Below are positions 6,193 through 15,393 of a DNA stretch of 37,691 nt, one piece after another. Source of the DNA: a virus. The stretch lies in IMG/VR virus record IMGVR_UViG_3300027746_000048, positions 1 to 37,691 of that record; one strand, given 5' to 3'. The notes below the pieces were generated by a model. The model ran no database searches. It was given only the letters and a program-made list of their open reading frames with translations, and was not told the origin of the DNA. The translations under genes were made by a program, and so were the position numbers. How positions within the stretch are numbered: position 1 is the first letter of the stretch; each line of letters starts with the position of its first letter.

Positions 6193-9100
6193 AAAAAGCC
6201 CAGCTAAACTTAATCGATAAAGCTGTTGCCTTTCTGAACCCGCAGGGGGCAGTTAATCGTATGATTGCACGGCAAAAGCTCGTCAACTTCTCTTACGATG
6301 CGGTCAAATATACAAGGGAACGCAAGGGGCCGAGTTCGCTTTCTGGTGCGGAAGATTATCGTTCTAACTATGACCGAGTGGAGCTGATGAAAAGGGCGAG
6401 GGACTTGGCAGAGAATGTCGGCCTTGTTCGCTCCATCCTTATGAAGTTCGCCAGCCACACCGCCGCAAACATTTCCTACCAAGCCCGAACAGAAAACCCC
6501 GAGGTCAATACAGAGGTTGAGGCATATTGGGCAGAGTGGTGGGACAAGTGCGACATCTCCACAAGGCACACCGGCTCAACCCTTATGCAGGTCGCAATGA
6601 TGAGTATGCTCCGGGATGGTGACTTCCTTTTCGTTTTGGTTCGCGATAAGGATGGCAACTTAAAGATTCAGGGCATCGAGGCAGATAGAGTAGGCGACCC
6701 ATTTAAGGTTTATACAAGCCTAGATTTGATCGGTGGAATCCATATTGATCGGGATACTGGTGCGCCGAGTGCCTACGATATTTACAACCGAAGCATCGGG
6801 GACTTCTACACCTACCAAGCAACAATCCCCGCAAGCCAAGCCTTTCACCTATTCGACCCGCTCCGCATCGACCAGTACCGAGGAATCTCCGCTTTCCATA
6901 CGGCCATAAATGATTGCACAGACATTTACGATATCGTGAACTTTGAGAAGATGGCGGCACGAGTTGCCTCTTCTCAATCCGCAGTTGTTCGCAGGAATAA
7001 CAACAATGCCTCTGATCTCTCCACGCTCACAAACGATGAGAATGTTAATGGTGATACTATCAAGCTAGAAGCGATTGAGTCTGGCAAAATCTCCTACCTA
7101 GAGCCGGGTGAGGACATCGTGTTTCCCGATGGGCCGAGCCGTCCCTCTGGTGCGTTCGCAGAGTTCCACAAGATTCTCCTCCGCAATATCTGCCTTGGCC
7201 TTGGCATCCCTTACAGCTTCGCCGTTGACCCTTCCGCTATGAGTGGCCCGACTGCTCGCCTTGAGATGCAACAAGCAGGGCGAACCTTCCGCAGATACCA
7301 GAAGCTCCTAGATGATAAAGTTCTTCGACCCATTAAGAACATCGTGATTGCCGATGGGGTGGCAAGGGGATTGATTGAGAACAATGTTGGAACAAGAACG
7401 ACGAAGGGCATCTTTAACTTTGGGGCGAATGTATCTATTGATTTAGGGAGAGAATCTGCCTCGGCCATCTCCGAGTTCAAGACCGGCCTCAGAACTGCCG
7501 CCGATATTTACGCAGAGAGAGGCCAAGATTTTGAGAGTGCTATGCGACAAAGGGCGATTGAGGCCAAGCTAGTGAAGGATTTGGCTGGAGAGTACGAAGT
7601 GTCGGCAGACACGATTTCCGACATTGCCGCAGAGGGATTGACCAGAGATTCACAAAAAGCACAAGCGACCCCAACAGAAGGCGAACAGACACCCGCTGGA
7701 CAACCTTCGGACGAGGATATGCTCGGTGGTGCTTCACTCAATGGAGCGCAAGTTGCCTCCCTTATCAATGTTATCAATGCCGTGGCGATGGGTGCAGTTT
7801 CCAAGGAGGGTGCAGTATCTATCATCACCGCCGCCTTCCCGACCATCAGCCCAGACCAAGCAAGGGCAATCGTGGCGGGAGTCAACATTGGGACAACTAT
7901 CCCCACGACCAAAGAAGAGAAACAGCAGATCGCAAAAGACCAAGAAGGGGATTCTTCGGGAGGCTCAACACCCCCAGCCCCAGAACCTACTATGCCCCCG
8001 ACCGCCCCCACGGCAACCTCACAAAAAAAAAGTAGTTTAGAGATTTTAGAAAGCCTCGACCCAGCTTCTATTAAGATGCTGATTGAGGGGATGATGGGCG
8101 GGATTGAGTTAGCAAAATACGATGGGATTGATTTTACACCCCCAGAAGGAGCTAGGGATGCCGCTAAAAGAGCCTTAGATGTGCGGGAGACAAAACCACC
8201 CAGCCAAAGGGGAATGACCCCTGTTGGCCTTGCTAGGGCGAGAGATTTAATCAATGGGGTTAAGATGTCTCCCGACACCATCAAAAGAATGAAAGCCTTT
8301 TTCGATAGGCACGAAGTGGACAAGAAAGGCTCGACCTTTGCGGAGCAAGGAAAGGGCTGGCAAGCGTGGAATGGATGGGGTGGGGATGCTGGATATTCTT
8401 GGGCTAGGAAAGTAGTTGGACAGATGGAATCTAGGGACAAGAAAGAACTAGCAGAACCAGAGACTTGCCCCCTGCCCACTCAAGACATCAAAACAAATCT
8501 AGCCAATAGGCAGACAGCCGTGGACGATGCAAACTACGGCCCAGCCAATCCTAACGAACCCAACGAGGACTACTGGAAAGCCAAGGCAGACGAGTTCCAA
8601 GGCGATGTATCCACGGCAAAGAAAATGCTTTGCGGAAATTGTGCGGCTTTCAACCAAACCAGCAAACTTCTAAATTGCATAAAAGGCGGGATAGGGATTG
8701 ATGCTGATGAGGTTGCGGTGGCTGGCGATCTAGGATATTGCGAGATTTTTGACTTTAAGTGTGCGGCCAAAAGGACTTGTGACGCTTGGATTGTTGGTGG
8801 GCCGATTACCGATAAGAAAGAAGAACTAGCCCGACCAGTCTCCCAAACCCCAGCCCCTCCTAAAGAAAGAATCAAAGGCTCGAAAGAAAACCCCGAAGGC
8901 ACGGCATCCACAAGAAGCAAAGCAGGGGACATTGAGATTTCAGAGCAGAACGAAGAAGCCCTCAAGAACAAGATCGCCGAGTTCAAGGACAAGCACCCCG
9001 CAAGAAAAGCCCCCACCATTGGGGCATTGAAGAAAGTTTTTCGCAGGGGGGCGGGTGCGTTCTCTACCAGCTTTAGGCCAACGATTACCGGTGGGAAACC

Positions 9101-10664
9101 CAACTCACGCAACGCTTGGGCGATGGCTAGGGTGAATAAGTTTCTCAAGATGGCTGGTGGCGGTGAAGTCAAAGACTCCTACCGCCAAGCAGACGGCGAT
9201 TTGTTAGAGGAAATATGTAGCGAGAAAACCGAGTTCGTTGCAGGCAGGGATTGTGGACAAGATGATGGCGGTACTTTCGGGCCAGATAATAAGTGTGCTG
9301 TTGGCTATGGGAGACCACCACTCAAGGGAGGCTATACTCCAACCAGACCCGGAGGGAAATTCCCCAAAGATTATAAAAGGCCAACCCAACAAGACGGCAA
9401 AGGCAAGAAACCACTTCCTCCAAAACCACCAGCACCAAAGCCACCCCTGCCACCACCGCCCCCGCCACTCCCTGCTGGAACAAAAAAGCCAACAGAAGAA
9501 AAGCCAACCATAAAATCTAAATTCCCAAATGCGACCAAGGCATATGACAGCAAAGAGAGAGCATCGCTAGACCCAGTTATTAAAGAAAATCAAAAAGAAT
9601 TTGATTCGATTAGAGAAAATATAATTAAAGAGACAGCAAATGCACAGAAAGAATTAGTATCCGCAGAAAGCAAATACCAAGAAATACAACAAAATCTAAA
9701 GGAAACTCAACTTAAAATTTCAAATCTAGTCGAAACACGAGACAAGCCCGGTGTAGATGCCAAAAGTTATGCCGAGGCCAAGTCACAGCTAGAGCAAGAG
9801 TTTAATAAAAGACAAGCCTTAAAAGAGGAATTGCAAAGGCCAGAAAAACTTATGCAAGAGGCAAGGCAAAAAGTTAGGGAAATTGGGCTTAATGCCATTC
9901 GCAAGGATATGCTAGATATAAACAAACAAGACGGATTTACCCCAGAACAATTAAGCAAGGCCACAGAAGAATTAAAACAAAAACAACAAGTGGCAATAGC
10001 AACAGACAAAAGATCAATAAGAGAAAGCAAGGGCGATCTTGCAACAAAAACAAGAGAAAAAGGACAAGATGTTTTAAGATCAATCTTCAATCCCAGCATA
10101 CACTCCGAATCGCTTTCAAAACCAATAAAATATTCAGGAACAAGCAGAGAATATTCAGATGGACAAACAATAGAATTTATTGATGGGACGAGAGCTGGGG
10201 CATTAAATGGAATAGTAATTAATAAAAATACAACCTTAAAGACAATACTTCACGAATACGGACATCAAGTTGAAAACGGAAGCCCAGAGGCACACGACTT
10301 GTGTTCTGACTTCCTTAAAAAAAGAACTAAAGGAGAAAAGATTGAAAGATTCCAAAGGGTTTTTAGGGGGTATGGGTTTGGAAAGAGTGAGCAAGGATCG
10401 CCAGACGATTTTGAAAAATCTTTTAAGGCTGTATTTCCAGAAAGAGAATCAAAAAAAGCCGCTTATTATGCCGGAAAGGTATATCGAGAGACAACTGTTG
10501 GGGCAAGCTCCAAGTCATTGGCAAGCACAGAGGTTTATTCTATGGGGCTAGAATTACTGCATCACAACCCAGTTAAGTTTGCTCAAGCCGACCCAGAGTG
10601 GTTTGATCTTGTGTCTGGGATTGCAACTGGTAGGCTACTCAAGAAGACAAGAGGACTTAAATAA
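6189..10664 (+). CDS. Portal protein fused to C-terminal HExxH metallopeptidase
   Basis: 1491 residues; normal lambda-type portals have about 500. Residues 1-450 are the portal (YRSNYDRVELMKRARDLAEN, LRDGDFLFVLV, FDPLRIDQYRGISAF, LGLGIPYSFAV). A Ser/Pro/Thr linker follows. Around 678-735 is a small phage domain (RARDLINGVKMSP, AFFDRHEVDKKG), then a Cys-rich segment from C815 (CGNCAAF to CAAKRTCDAW), then another small domain at about 933-990 (HPARKAPTIGALKKVFRRG). A proline-rich stretch (about 1064-1100) and a long coiled coil (about 1117-1290) lead to a zincin domain with HEYGH at 1355-1359 and a likely third ligand E1448. The last 1.1 kb is AT-richer, suggesting a grafted module. GTG start, coupled to gpW. 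Confidence 0.88.
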   Translation: MKKAQLNLIDKAVAFLNPQGAVNRMIARQKLVNFSYDAVKYTRERKGPSSLSGAEDYRSNYDRVELMKRARDLAENVGLVRSILMKFASHTAANISYQARTENPEVNTEVEAYWAEWWDKCDISTRHTGSTLMQVAMMSMLRDGDFLFVLVRDKDGNLKIQGIEADRVGDPFKVYTSLDLIGGIHIDRDTGAPSAYDIYNRSIGDFYTYQATIPASQAFHLFDPLRIDQYRGISAFHTAINDCTDIYDIVNFEKMAARVASSQSAVVRRNNNNASDLSTLTNDENVNGDTIKLEAIESGKISYLEPGEDIVFPDGPSRPSGAFAEFHKILLRNICLGLGIPYSFAVDPSAMSGPTARLEMQQAGRTFRRYQKLLDDKVLRPIKNIVIADGVARGLIENNVGTRTTKGIFNFGANVSIDLGRESASAISEFKTGLRTAADIYAERGQDFESAMRQRAIEAKLVKDLAGEYEVSADTISDIAAEGLTRDSQKAQATPTEGEQTPAGQPSDEDMLGGASLNGAQVASLINVINAVAMGAVSKEGAVSIITAAFPTISPDQARAIVAGVNIGTTIPTTKEEKQQIAKDQEGDSSGGSTPPAPEPTMPPTAPTATSQKKSSLEILESLDPASIKMLIEGMMGGIELAKYDGIDFTPPEGARDAAKRALDVRETKPPSQRGMTPVGLARARDLINGVKMSPDTIKRMKAFFDRHEVDKKGSTFAEQGKGWQAWNGWGGDAGYSWARKVVGQMESRDKKELAEPETCPLPTQDIKTNLANRQTAVDDANYGPANPNEPNEDYWKAKADEFQGDVSTAKKMLCGNCAAFNQTSKLLNCIKGGIGIDADEVAVAGDLGYCEIFDFKCAAKRTCDAWIVGGPITDKKEELARPVSQTPAPPKERIKGSKENPEGTASTRSKAGDIEISEQNEEALKNKIAEFKDKHPARKAPTIGALKKVFRRGAGAFSTSFRPTITGGKPNSRNAWAMARVNKFLKMAGGGEVKDSYRQADGDLLEEICSEKTEFVAGRDCGQDDGGTFGPDNKCAVGYGRPPLKGGYTPTRPGGKFPKDYKRPTQQDGKGKKPLPPKPPAPKPPLPPPPPPLPAGTKKPTEEKPTIKSKFPNATKAYDSKERASLDPVIKENQKEFDSIRENIIKETANAQKELVSAESKYQEIQQNLKETQLKISNLVETRDKPGVDAKSYAEAKSQLEQEFNKRQALKEELQRPEKLMQEARQKVREIGLNAIRKDMLDINKQDGFTPEQLSKATEELKQKQQVAIATDKRSIRESKGDLATKTREKGQDVLRSIFNPSIHSESLSKPIKYSGTSREYSDGQTIEFIDGTRAGALNGIVINKNTTLKTILHEYGHQVENGSPEAHDLCSDFLKKRTKGEKIERFQRVFRGYGFGKSEQGSPDDFEKSFKAVFPERESKKAAYYAGKVYRETTVGASSKSLASTEVYSMGLELLHHNPVKFAQADPEWFDLVSGIATGRLLKKTRGLK

Positions 10665-10672
10665 GGCATTCT

Positions 10673-10921
10673 ATGACTAAAATTACAATTTCTTTTTTAG
10701 GGGAAAACATCTCAATCATCATAGATGATGGAGAGATTTCAATAAACACGAAAAACAAGGCTGTTTTAGAGCTAATAGAATCCATATATTCTGACCTATT
10801 GGCATCATACAGCCCCGCAGACGGCTCTCTAGGCGGCAATCTAGCACAAGAACTGGTCAAAGTTGGGGCAAAAATTATAGAAGTCGCCGAGCCATCTATG
10901 GAAGAAGACCTAGTTTATTAG
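10673..10921 (+). CDS. Small acidic protein after the portal fusion
   Basis: 82 residues, acidic, without membrane segment or Cys. The N-terminus is beta-rich (KITISFLGENISIIIDDGEI) and the rest helical, with SPADGSLGGNLAQELVK and a C-terminal EEDLVY. It shares the AT-rich composition of the metallopeptidase end of the portal gene, nine bases upstream, so both may have arrived together. Two readings are possible: a conserved structural companion of portal fusions, or an immunity-type inhibitor that protects the host cell from the metallopeptidase before lysis. I cannot decide between them from sequence. Confidence 0.65.
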   Translation: MTKITISFLGENISIIIDDGEISINTKNKAVLELIESIYSDLLASYSPADGSLGGNLAQELVKVGAKIIEVAEPSMEEDLVY

Positions 10922-10927
10922 GTGCTT

Positions 10928-10933
10928 TTGACA
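10928..10933 (+). promoter_or_regulatory. TTGACA element 19 bp before a start
   Basis: TTGACA followed by TATA, 19 bp before the ATG of the prohead protease gene at 10947. It is one of eight similar elements at 19-21 bp before starts in the structural region. The spacing is too short for a sigma-70 -35 box. Confidence 0.4.
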
Positions 10934-10946
10934 TATAGAAAGCCTT

Positions 10947-12041
10947 ATGCCCCTGCCCCTACCTTCCGCAGACGAATCCGAACAAGACTTTGTATCCCGC
11001 TTTATGGGTGACGAAGAGGCAGTATCCAAGTTCCCAGATGAAACTCAGAGGGCGGCGGTTGCCTATTCTACTTACAGGGATGAGGAGATGGAGGAAATGG
11101 AGCTAGGCGGGGTGAGCATTTTGGAGGTGGGAGAGGCTAAAGGACACGACCTTTTTGTGGATAAAACAAGCCTAGAGACTGCCCTCAAACTTATGCAAGA
11201 GGCTAAAAATGGCACTAAGGCAAAGATGAATCATGGCTCTGGATTGGAGGCCGTCGTAGGTTTTTTAAGGAATCCCCGCATCGATGGAGACAAGCTGGTG
11301 GCCGACCTTCGCTTACTACGCAACTCCCCCCACTACGGCCTAATCAAAGAGATGGCATCCGAAGCCCCCGACCAGTTCGGCGTTTCCCTAGCCTTTGTGA
11401 ACGAATCCGAAACCATCGAAGGCAAGGATTACATTCGCCCCCAGAGCATCGCCTCTGCTGATTTAGTTTCCAGCCCAGCCGCCACAAACGGATTGTTTGA
11501 GGAGATGGTGAAGTTTATGGAAAAACTCGGTTATGTGCAGGGAGGCAAGACCATCCCAGCCGTAGCCAAAGAAGCCGTGGAGGAAGCTCCATTTGACAAA
11601 AAGGACAAAACAAATATGGAAAACAATTATATGAAAGATATCGAGGACATCAAGGTTCGCCTAGCGGCCATTGAAGATTCGATGAAACCCAAGAACGAAA
11701 AGATGGCCGAAGCCCCTGTAGACGAGCAAGCTGTTGCCAAAGAAGATAAGGCAGTTGCCGAGGGTGCAAAAGCCGAAGGCGAATCTGTTGATGAGGAAAA
11801 GCAAGAGGAGATGAGCGAAGTCGTGAAGAAAGTTCTGACCGAGTTCGGCATTAAGCCCATCCCCGCCTCTCCTTCAATCGAAGTTCCTTCCCAGAAAAAG
11901 GAAGAACCCAAAACTTTTGAAGCTCTCGTGGCCGCCCATAGCGACTACGGAACAAGCAAGCTCAAGGCAATGAAAGCCGTGATGCTCTCTAACCCAACCG
12001 AATACACCGAGGCTCTGTCTCGTGGTATTACCAAACTCTAA
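10947..12041 (+). CDS. Prohead protease fused to scaffold
   Basis: 364 residues. The N-terminus (LPSADESEQDFVSRFMGD, then FPDETQRAAVAY) is a short module common at the front of phage maturation proteins. Residues about 55-190 fit a prohead serine protease: MNHGSG with H96 and FGVSLAF with S147 as likely catalytic His and Ser, then ASADLVSSPAAT. The C-terminal 170 residues are Glu/Lys/Ala-rich helix and coiled coil, as expected for a scaffold cleaved out of the prohead. The long negative helical tail and the capsid genes directly after it support the fused protease-scaffold reading. Confidence 0.82.
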   Translation: MPLPLPSADESEQDFVSRFMGDEEAVSKFPDETQRAAVAYSTYRDEEMEEMELGGVSILEVGEAKGHDLFVDKTSLETALKLMQEAKNGTKAKMNHGSGLEAVVGFLRNPRIDGDKLVADLRLLRNSPHYGLIKEMASEAPDQFGVSLAFVNESETIEGKDYIRPQSIASADLVSSPAATNGLFEEMVKFMEKLGYVQGGKTIPAVAKEAVEEAPFDKKDKTNMENNYMKDIEDIKVRLAAIEDSMKPKNEKMAEAPVDEQAVAKEDKAVAEGAKAEGESVDEEKQEEMSEVVKKVLTEFGIKPIPASPSIEVPSQKKEEPKTFEALVAAHSDYGTSKLKAMKAVMLSNPTEYTEALSRGITKL

Positions 12042-12059
12042 AAAGAAAGATTAAATAAA

Positions 12060-12419
12060 ATGGCTACAAATATTGACGGTGGTGCAGTTCGCACCTTTAA
12101 CTTTGCTTCAGCGATCTCGGCTTACCGATTCGTTGAGGTTCATACGGATGGCACGGCTCGTGCGGCTGTTTCCGGTTCTGCTCGTTGCGTTGGCTCTACC
12201 ATCAGCGATGTGGCGGCTGGCGACAACGGTGCAGTTAAGCTGTTCTACCCAACCTTTTTCGCAACTTCCGAGTATGGAATCACCGCTGGTAACCTCGTTG
12301 CTACGACTGGTTCTGGCCTCGTAACCACGGCGGCGGCTAATCTCGGCGTTGTTGGCGTTGCTCTCGAAACTGCTCTTGCTGATGCAGTAATCGAAGTTGC
12401 AGTTCCCTTAACCCAGTAA
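12060..12419 (+). CDS. Capsid decoration protein, gpD/DUF2190-like
   Basis: 119 residues, Ala/Gly/Thr/Val-rich, no long helices. The pattern RFVEVHTDGTARAAVSG, then GVVGVALETALADAVIEV at the C-terminus, is that of small beta-rich capsid stabilising proteins placed between scaffold and capsid genes. It would bind at threefold sites on the expanded head. The gene sits 18 bases after the scaffold gene, with A-rich spacer and no strong Shine-Dalgarno. The codon use is smooth and GC-balanced, as expected for a highly expressed gene. Confidence 0.75.
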   Translation: MATNIDGGAVRTFNFASAISAYRFVEVHTDGTARAAVSGSARCVGSTISDVAAGDNGAVKLFYPTFFATSEYGITAGNLVATTGSGLVTTAAANLGVVGVALETALADAVIEVAVPLTQ

Positions 12420-12448
12420 TTTAACCAACCAAGAAAGAATATAAATAT

Positions 12449-13414
12449 ATGGCATATGTAAGCGGTGGAACGACTATTCGGGCAGATCTAAACCAAGCGT
12501 TGATCGAAGCCCCTCAAGCCGATGTCGGTTTGATTGGAGCGAATTTGCTCCCTTTGCAGAATGTTGATGCAAAGGCTGGAACATACCTCAAAGTTCAATT
12601 AGCTGGTGGAGAATTGCTCTCCAACAATGCACTCGCTCGTGAAAGTGGTTCTAGCTACAGCCGAGGGATTCGTTCCTTCGCCTCTGCAAACTACGCAACG
12701 AACGAGGTAGGACTTGAGGAACTCGTACCGGATGATAGTGCAAAAGATTTGAATAGGTTTTTTGCATATGAGGCCGAAACTGCGAAGTTCTTGCTTCGTC
12801 AGTTGAAGCTCTCCCACGAGAAGCGGGTGGCCGATCTTCTCTGGAACGCAACGACTCCCTTCACAATCGCTGACCAGACTCGTGCAGTTGCCTATACGCA
12901 AGCGTTAGTTGCAACAGTCGATGTGGCTCGTGATGTGGCGGCGGCCAAGTTGGCTCTTGCCCAATACGGCTATGAGTCCAACTGCGTTGCGATGTCTGCC
13001 AATGTGTTTGAGTTAATCAGACGCTCCACCCTTCTCCAAAATCAGTTCTTCGGAGTTGTCTCGAATACTGGTGCTCGTTTGCTCTCTGAACAAGAGATTG
13101 CGGCGGCTCTGGGAGTTCAGAATCTCCTTGTTGGTCGTGCGGCTTATAATACCGCTGGCAAGAACAAGACCTACTCTGGTTCGTTCATCGTTCCGGACAC
13201 CAAGATCATCGTTGGTCAAGTGTCTGGTGGTGAGTTCACCGCTGGTGGAATCGGACGCACCTTGGTCTGGTCGGGTGACTCGGCTGGTGGTTTCGTCTCT
13301 GAAAGCTATCGTGACGAATCTCGCCGTAGCCAAGTGTTGCGTGTGCGTATGAACACCGACGAGGTCGTGATTGACCCGAATGCGGCGGTTCGTATCACCA
13401 CAAACTTCGCCTAA
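12449..13414 (+). CDS. Major capsid protein
   Basis: 321 residues, within the range for E-type or HK97-fold capsid proteins. Position after protease-scaffold and decoration genes and before a strong terminator is diagnostic. Visible features include an N-terminal arm (SGGTTIRADLNQALIEAP), a helix with RQLKLSHEKRVADLLWN, a segment ALGVQNLLVGRAAYNTAGK often seen in phage capsid proteins, and a C-terminal RMNTDEVVIDPNAAVRI that closes the fold. Codon use is even and regular. I see no N-terminal scaffold domain, which agrees with a separate scaffold. Confidence 0.88.
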   Translation: MAYVSGGTTIRADLNQALIEAPQADVGLIGANLLPLQNVDAKAGTYLKVQLAGGELLSNNALARESGSSYSRGIRSFASANYATNEVGLEELVPDDSAKDLNRFFAYEAETAKFLLRQLKLSHEKRVADLLWNATTPFTIADQTRAVAYTQALVATVDVARDVAAAKLALAQYGYESNCVAMSANVFELIRRSTLLQNQFFGVVSNTGARLLSEQEIAAALGVQNLLVGRAAYNTAGKNKTYSGSFIVPDTKIIVGQVSGGEFTAGGIGRTLVWSGDSAGGFVSESYRDESRRSQVLRVRMNTDEVVIDPNAAVRITTNFA

Positions 13415-13440
13415 AGAATTGTTGGTTGTTTCATAGGAAT

Positions 13441-13477
13441 GGGGGGAGGGCGAAAGCTCTCCCCCCTTTTCTTTTTT
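13441..13477 (+). terminator. Rho-independent terminator after capsid gene
   Basis: An 11-bp GC-rich stem (13441-13451 with 13456-13466, one G-T wobble) closes a GAAA loop and is followed by TTTTCTTTTTT at 13467-13477. It lies 26 bases after the capsid stop. It would end or reduce head transcription before the glycosyltransferase cassette. Confidence 0.93.
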
Positions 13478-13481
13478 GACA
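13476..13481 (+). promoter_or_regulatory. TTGACA element at the terminator edge
   Basis: TTGACA begins inside the terminator T-tract. A TAAAAT lies 11 bp downstream (13493-13498), too close for a normal -10. A short ATG-AGC-TAA follows at 13488, and the modification cassette starts at 13518. It resembles the other TTGACA elements but does not have their 19-21 bp spacing. Confidence 0.3.
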
Positions 13482-13517
13482 TCCTTATGAGCTAAAATCC
13501 TCAACTCCGAAATCCCC

Positions 13518-15170
13518 TTGAAATATCCTATCTCCACCTATTTAATTGCTGGCAATGAAGAAGAATACATTGGCAGATGTTTGGAAAGTTTCAAACCCAT
13601 TTCAGCGGAGCTTGTTGTCTGCATCGCTAGGGGGAATCTTGTCCCAGACAAAACAGAAGAAATTGCCAAAGGTCTGGGTGCGAAAATCGTTCACTACCAG
13701 AATCAAAGAACTGATTGGCCTCACATAGACGATTTTGCAACCGCAAGGAACACGGCTCTTGGTGCGTGTTCAAATGAATGGTGTTTATGGGTCGATGCTG
13801 ACGATATAATGGCCGAGGATGGGGCGAAGGTTGTCGAAGAAGCTATTGACCTTGCCGTTGAGAAAGACGCTCACCTCGTAGCGTTAAAGTACAATGTGGA
13901 CAACGCCGGACTCATTCCCCTCCGAGAAGAAATCTCAAAGAGGGGAACTTGCCATTGGAAGAACCGAGTCCACGAAATGCTTGTTACTAAAGAGCCAAAC
14001 AAAACTATTGGGCTAGATAAGATTTTCAGAATCCACAAACCTAACGGCTATAAGGCCAAAAGTGCGGAAAGGAACTTCAACATCCTAGCCGACACGCTTT
14101 CCACCGCCCCAAACGCCCTTTACTACCAAGCTCAAGAATACTTCTTATCGAATCAGATGGACAAGTGTATTGAGTCCAGCTTGCGAGCCTTAACCTTTTC
14201 AGAGCTAGAAGATACGCTTCGCTATGATGTGCTTTGCAATCTTGGCCGATGCGTTCCAGACAATGAGAGGCTTTCTTATCTAGGGCAAGCAGTAGCCCTG
14301 CAACCAGACCGCCGAGAGGCTTATTTTTATATAGCGAATCATTGGGCGGGGAAGGGCAACTGGATAAAGACCTACGGCTCGGCAAGGGCTTGTATGACTT
14401 TGCATAGACCAAAAACCCACTACTGGAATCTTGTCGAGGCAATCTACAACTGGCAAGCGATGGACTTATATGAGACGGCCTCGGTGTGTGTGGGAGAGGC
14501 TAGCGAAGCTGAAAAGATTAAGAAGATGCGACCAGCCCCTAAGATCAGCATTATCCACGCCACCAAAGGAAGGCCACAAGTCGCTTGGCAAAGACGCTGG
14601 CAATGGCTTTCCCTAGCCCAAAAGCCCCTAGAGGTTGAATGGTTGTTTATGGTCGATCACGATGAGGCCGTCGACTACACCCCCCACCAAGCCATTAGGT
14701 GCAATCCCGGAGGCATCGTCAACGCTTGGAACGCAGGGGCAAAGTTAGCCAAGGGGGACATTATCATTCAAATGAGCGATGATTGGACACCACCCCGCCA
14801 TTGGGATGCCCTAATTTCGACCGCTATGGGGGATACAGCGGAGGAGAAAGTGTTGGCAGTATCAGATGGCCTCCGAACCGATAAACTGCTTTGTATGGCG
14901 ATTCTGACGCAATCTAGGCTCAAGAAACAGGGGGAGATGTTCTGCCCAGAATATCAAGAATCCGATGGCATATATTCCGACAACGAGGTGACCGACCGAG
15001 CTTATGAGGATAGGGTAATAGTTGAGGCTAGACATATCCAATTCAAACACGAGAATCCGATGTTCACCGGAGGCAACCCCGATGACCTACTTAAAAACCA
15101 CAATAAACCCGAACACTACCAAAGGGGGAAAGCAATCTATGAAAAACGCAAAGCAAATAATTGGATGTAG
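13518..15170 (+). CDS. Two-domain glycosyltransferase with TPR-like middle
   Basis: 550 residues. Residues 1-200 are a family 2 (GT-A) glycosyltransferase: ISTYLIAGNEEEYIGRCLES, then a DADD metal motif at 93-96, then a CHWKNRVHEM. Residues about 200-340 are helical repeats of TPR type (YYQAQEYFLSNQMDKCIESS). From about 341 a second GT-A domain begins (KISIIHATKGRP) with a DD pair at 421-422 and NPGGIVNAWNAGAKLA. The start is TTG at 13518, since no ATG or GTG lies upstream in frame and the fold begins at once. It opens a cassette of overlapping sugar and methyl transfer genes. Substrate unknown: virion protein or host glycan are both possible. Confidence 0.8.
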   Translation: MKYPISTYLIAGNEEEYIGRCLESFKPISAELVVCIARGNLVPDKTEEIAKGLGAKIVHYQNQRTDWPHIDDFATARNTALGACSNEWCLWVDADDIMAEDGAKVVEEAIDLAVEKDAHLVALKYNVDNAGLIPLREEISKRGTCHWKNRVHEMLVTKEPNKTIGLDKIFRIHKPNGYKAKSAERNFNILADTLSTAPNALYYQAQEYFLSNQMDKCIESSLRALTFSELEDTLRYDVLCNLGRCVPDNERLSYLGQAVALQPDRREAYFYIANHWAGKGNWIKTYGSARACMTLHRPKTHYWNLVEAIYNWQAMDLYETASVCVGEASEAEKIKKMRPAPKISIIHATKGRPQVAWQRRWQWLSLAQKPLEVEWLFMVDHDEAVDYTPHQAIRCNPGGIVNAWNAGAKLAKGDIIIQMSDDWTPPRHWDALISTAMGDTAEEKVLAVSDGLRTDKLLCMAILTQSRLKKQGEMFCPEYQESDGIYSDNEVTDRAYEDRVIVEARHIQFKHENPMFTGGNPDDLLKNHNKPEHYQRGKAIYEKRKANNWM

Positions 15171-15393
15171 GAAAGCAAAAAAGGGGGAAGATACCAAGGG
15201 GCTTGGTATGATTAAATTCGGGAAGTCTCGCCCCGACCCCACCAAGTATGTGAAGGTTGATATTACCTATGACGAAAAAGCAGAGAAAGATTTGTATGAG
15301 TGCGGGATGATTGCGTTAAAGCACGACAAGGAAGCAGTCATTCAATATGTGATCGTGAAGGCTCTTACTGGATACGCAAAGTGCAAGAAATAA
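15139..15393 (+). CDS. Small basic protein in the modification cassette
   Basis: 84 residues from ATG 15139, which has AAGGGGGAAAG just upstream and overlaps the preceding gene by 32 bases. The sequence (KAKKGEDTKGLGMIKFGK, then YVKVDITYDEKAEKDLYECG) is Lys-rich, with two strand-like segments and a helix. No family is recognised. Its place inside the overlapping cassette suggests an accessory role. Confidence 0.6.
   Translation: MKNAKQIIGCRKAKKGEDTKGLGMIKFGKSRPDPTKYVKVDITYDEKAEKDLYECGMIALKHDKEAVIQYVIVKALTGYAKCKK

Noticed and set aside
7508-8479. Minus-strand open frame of 323 codons within the portal gene
   Set aside because: It is Ser/Pro/Ala/Leu-rich without family features and lies opposite a clear portal reading frame; no other gene is on the minus strand. 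It arises from codon bias of the sense gene.
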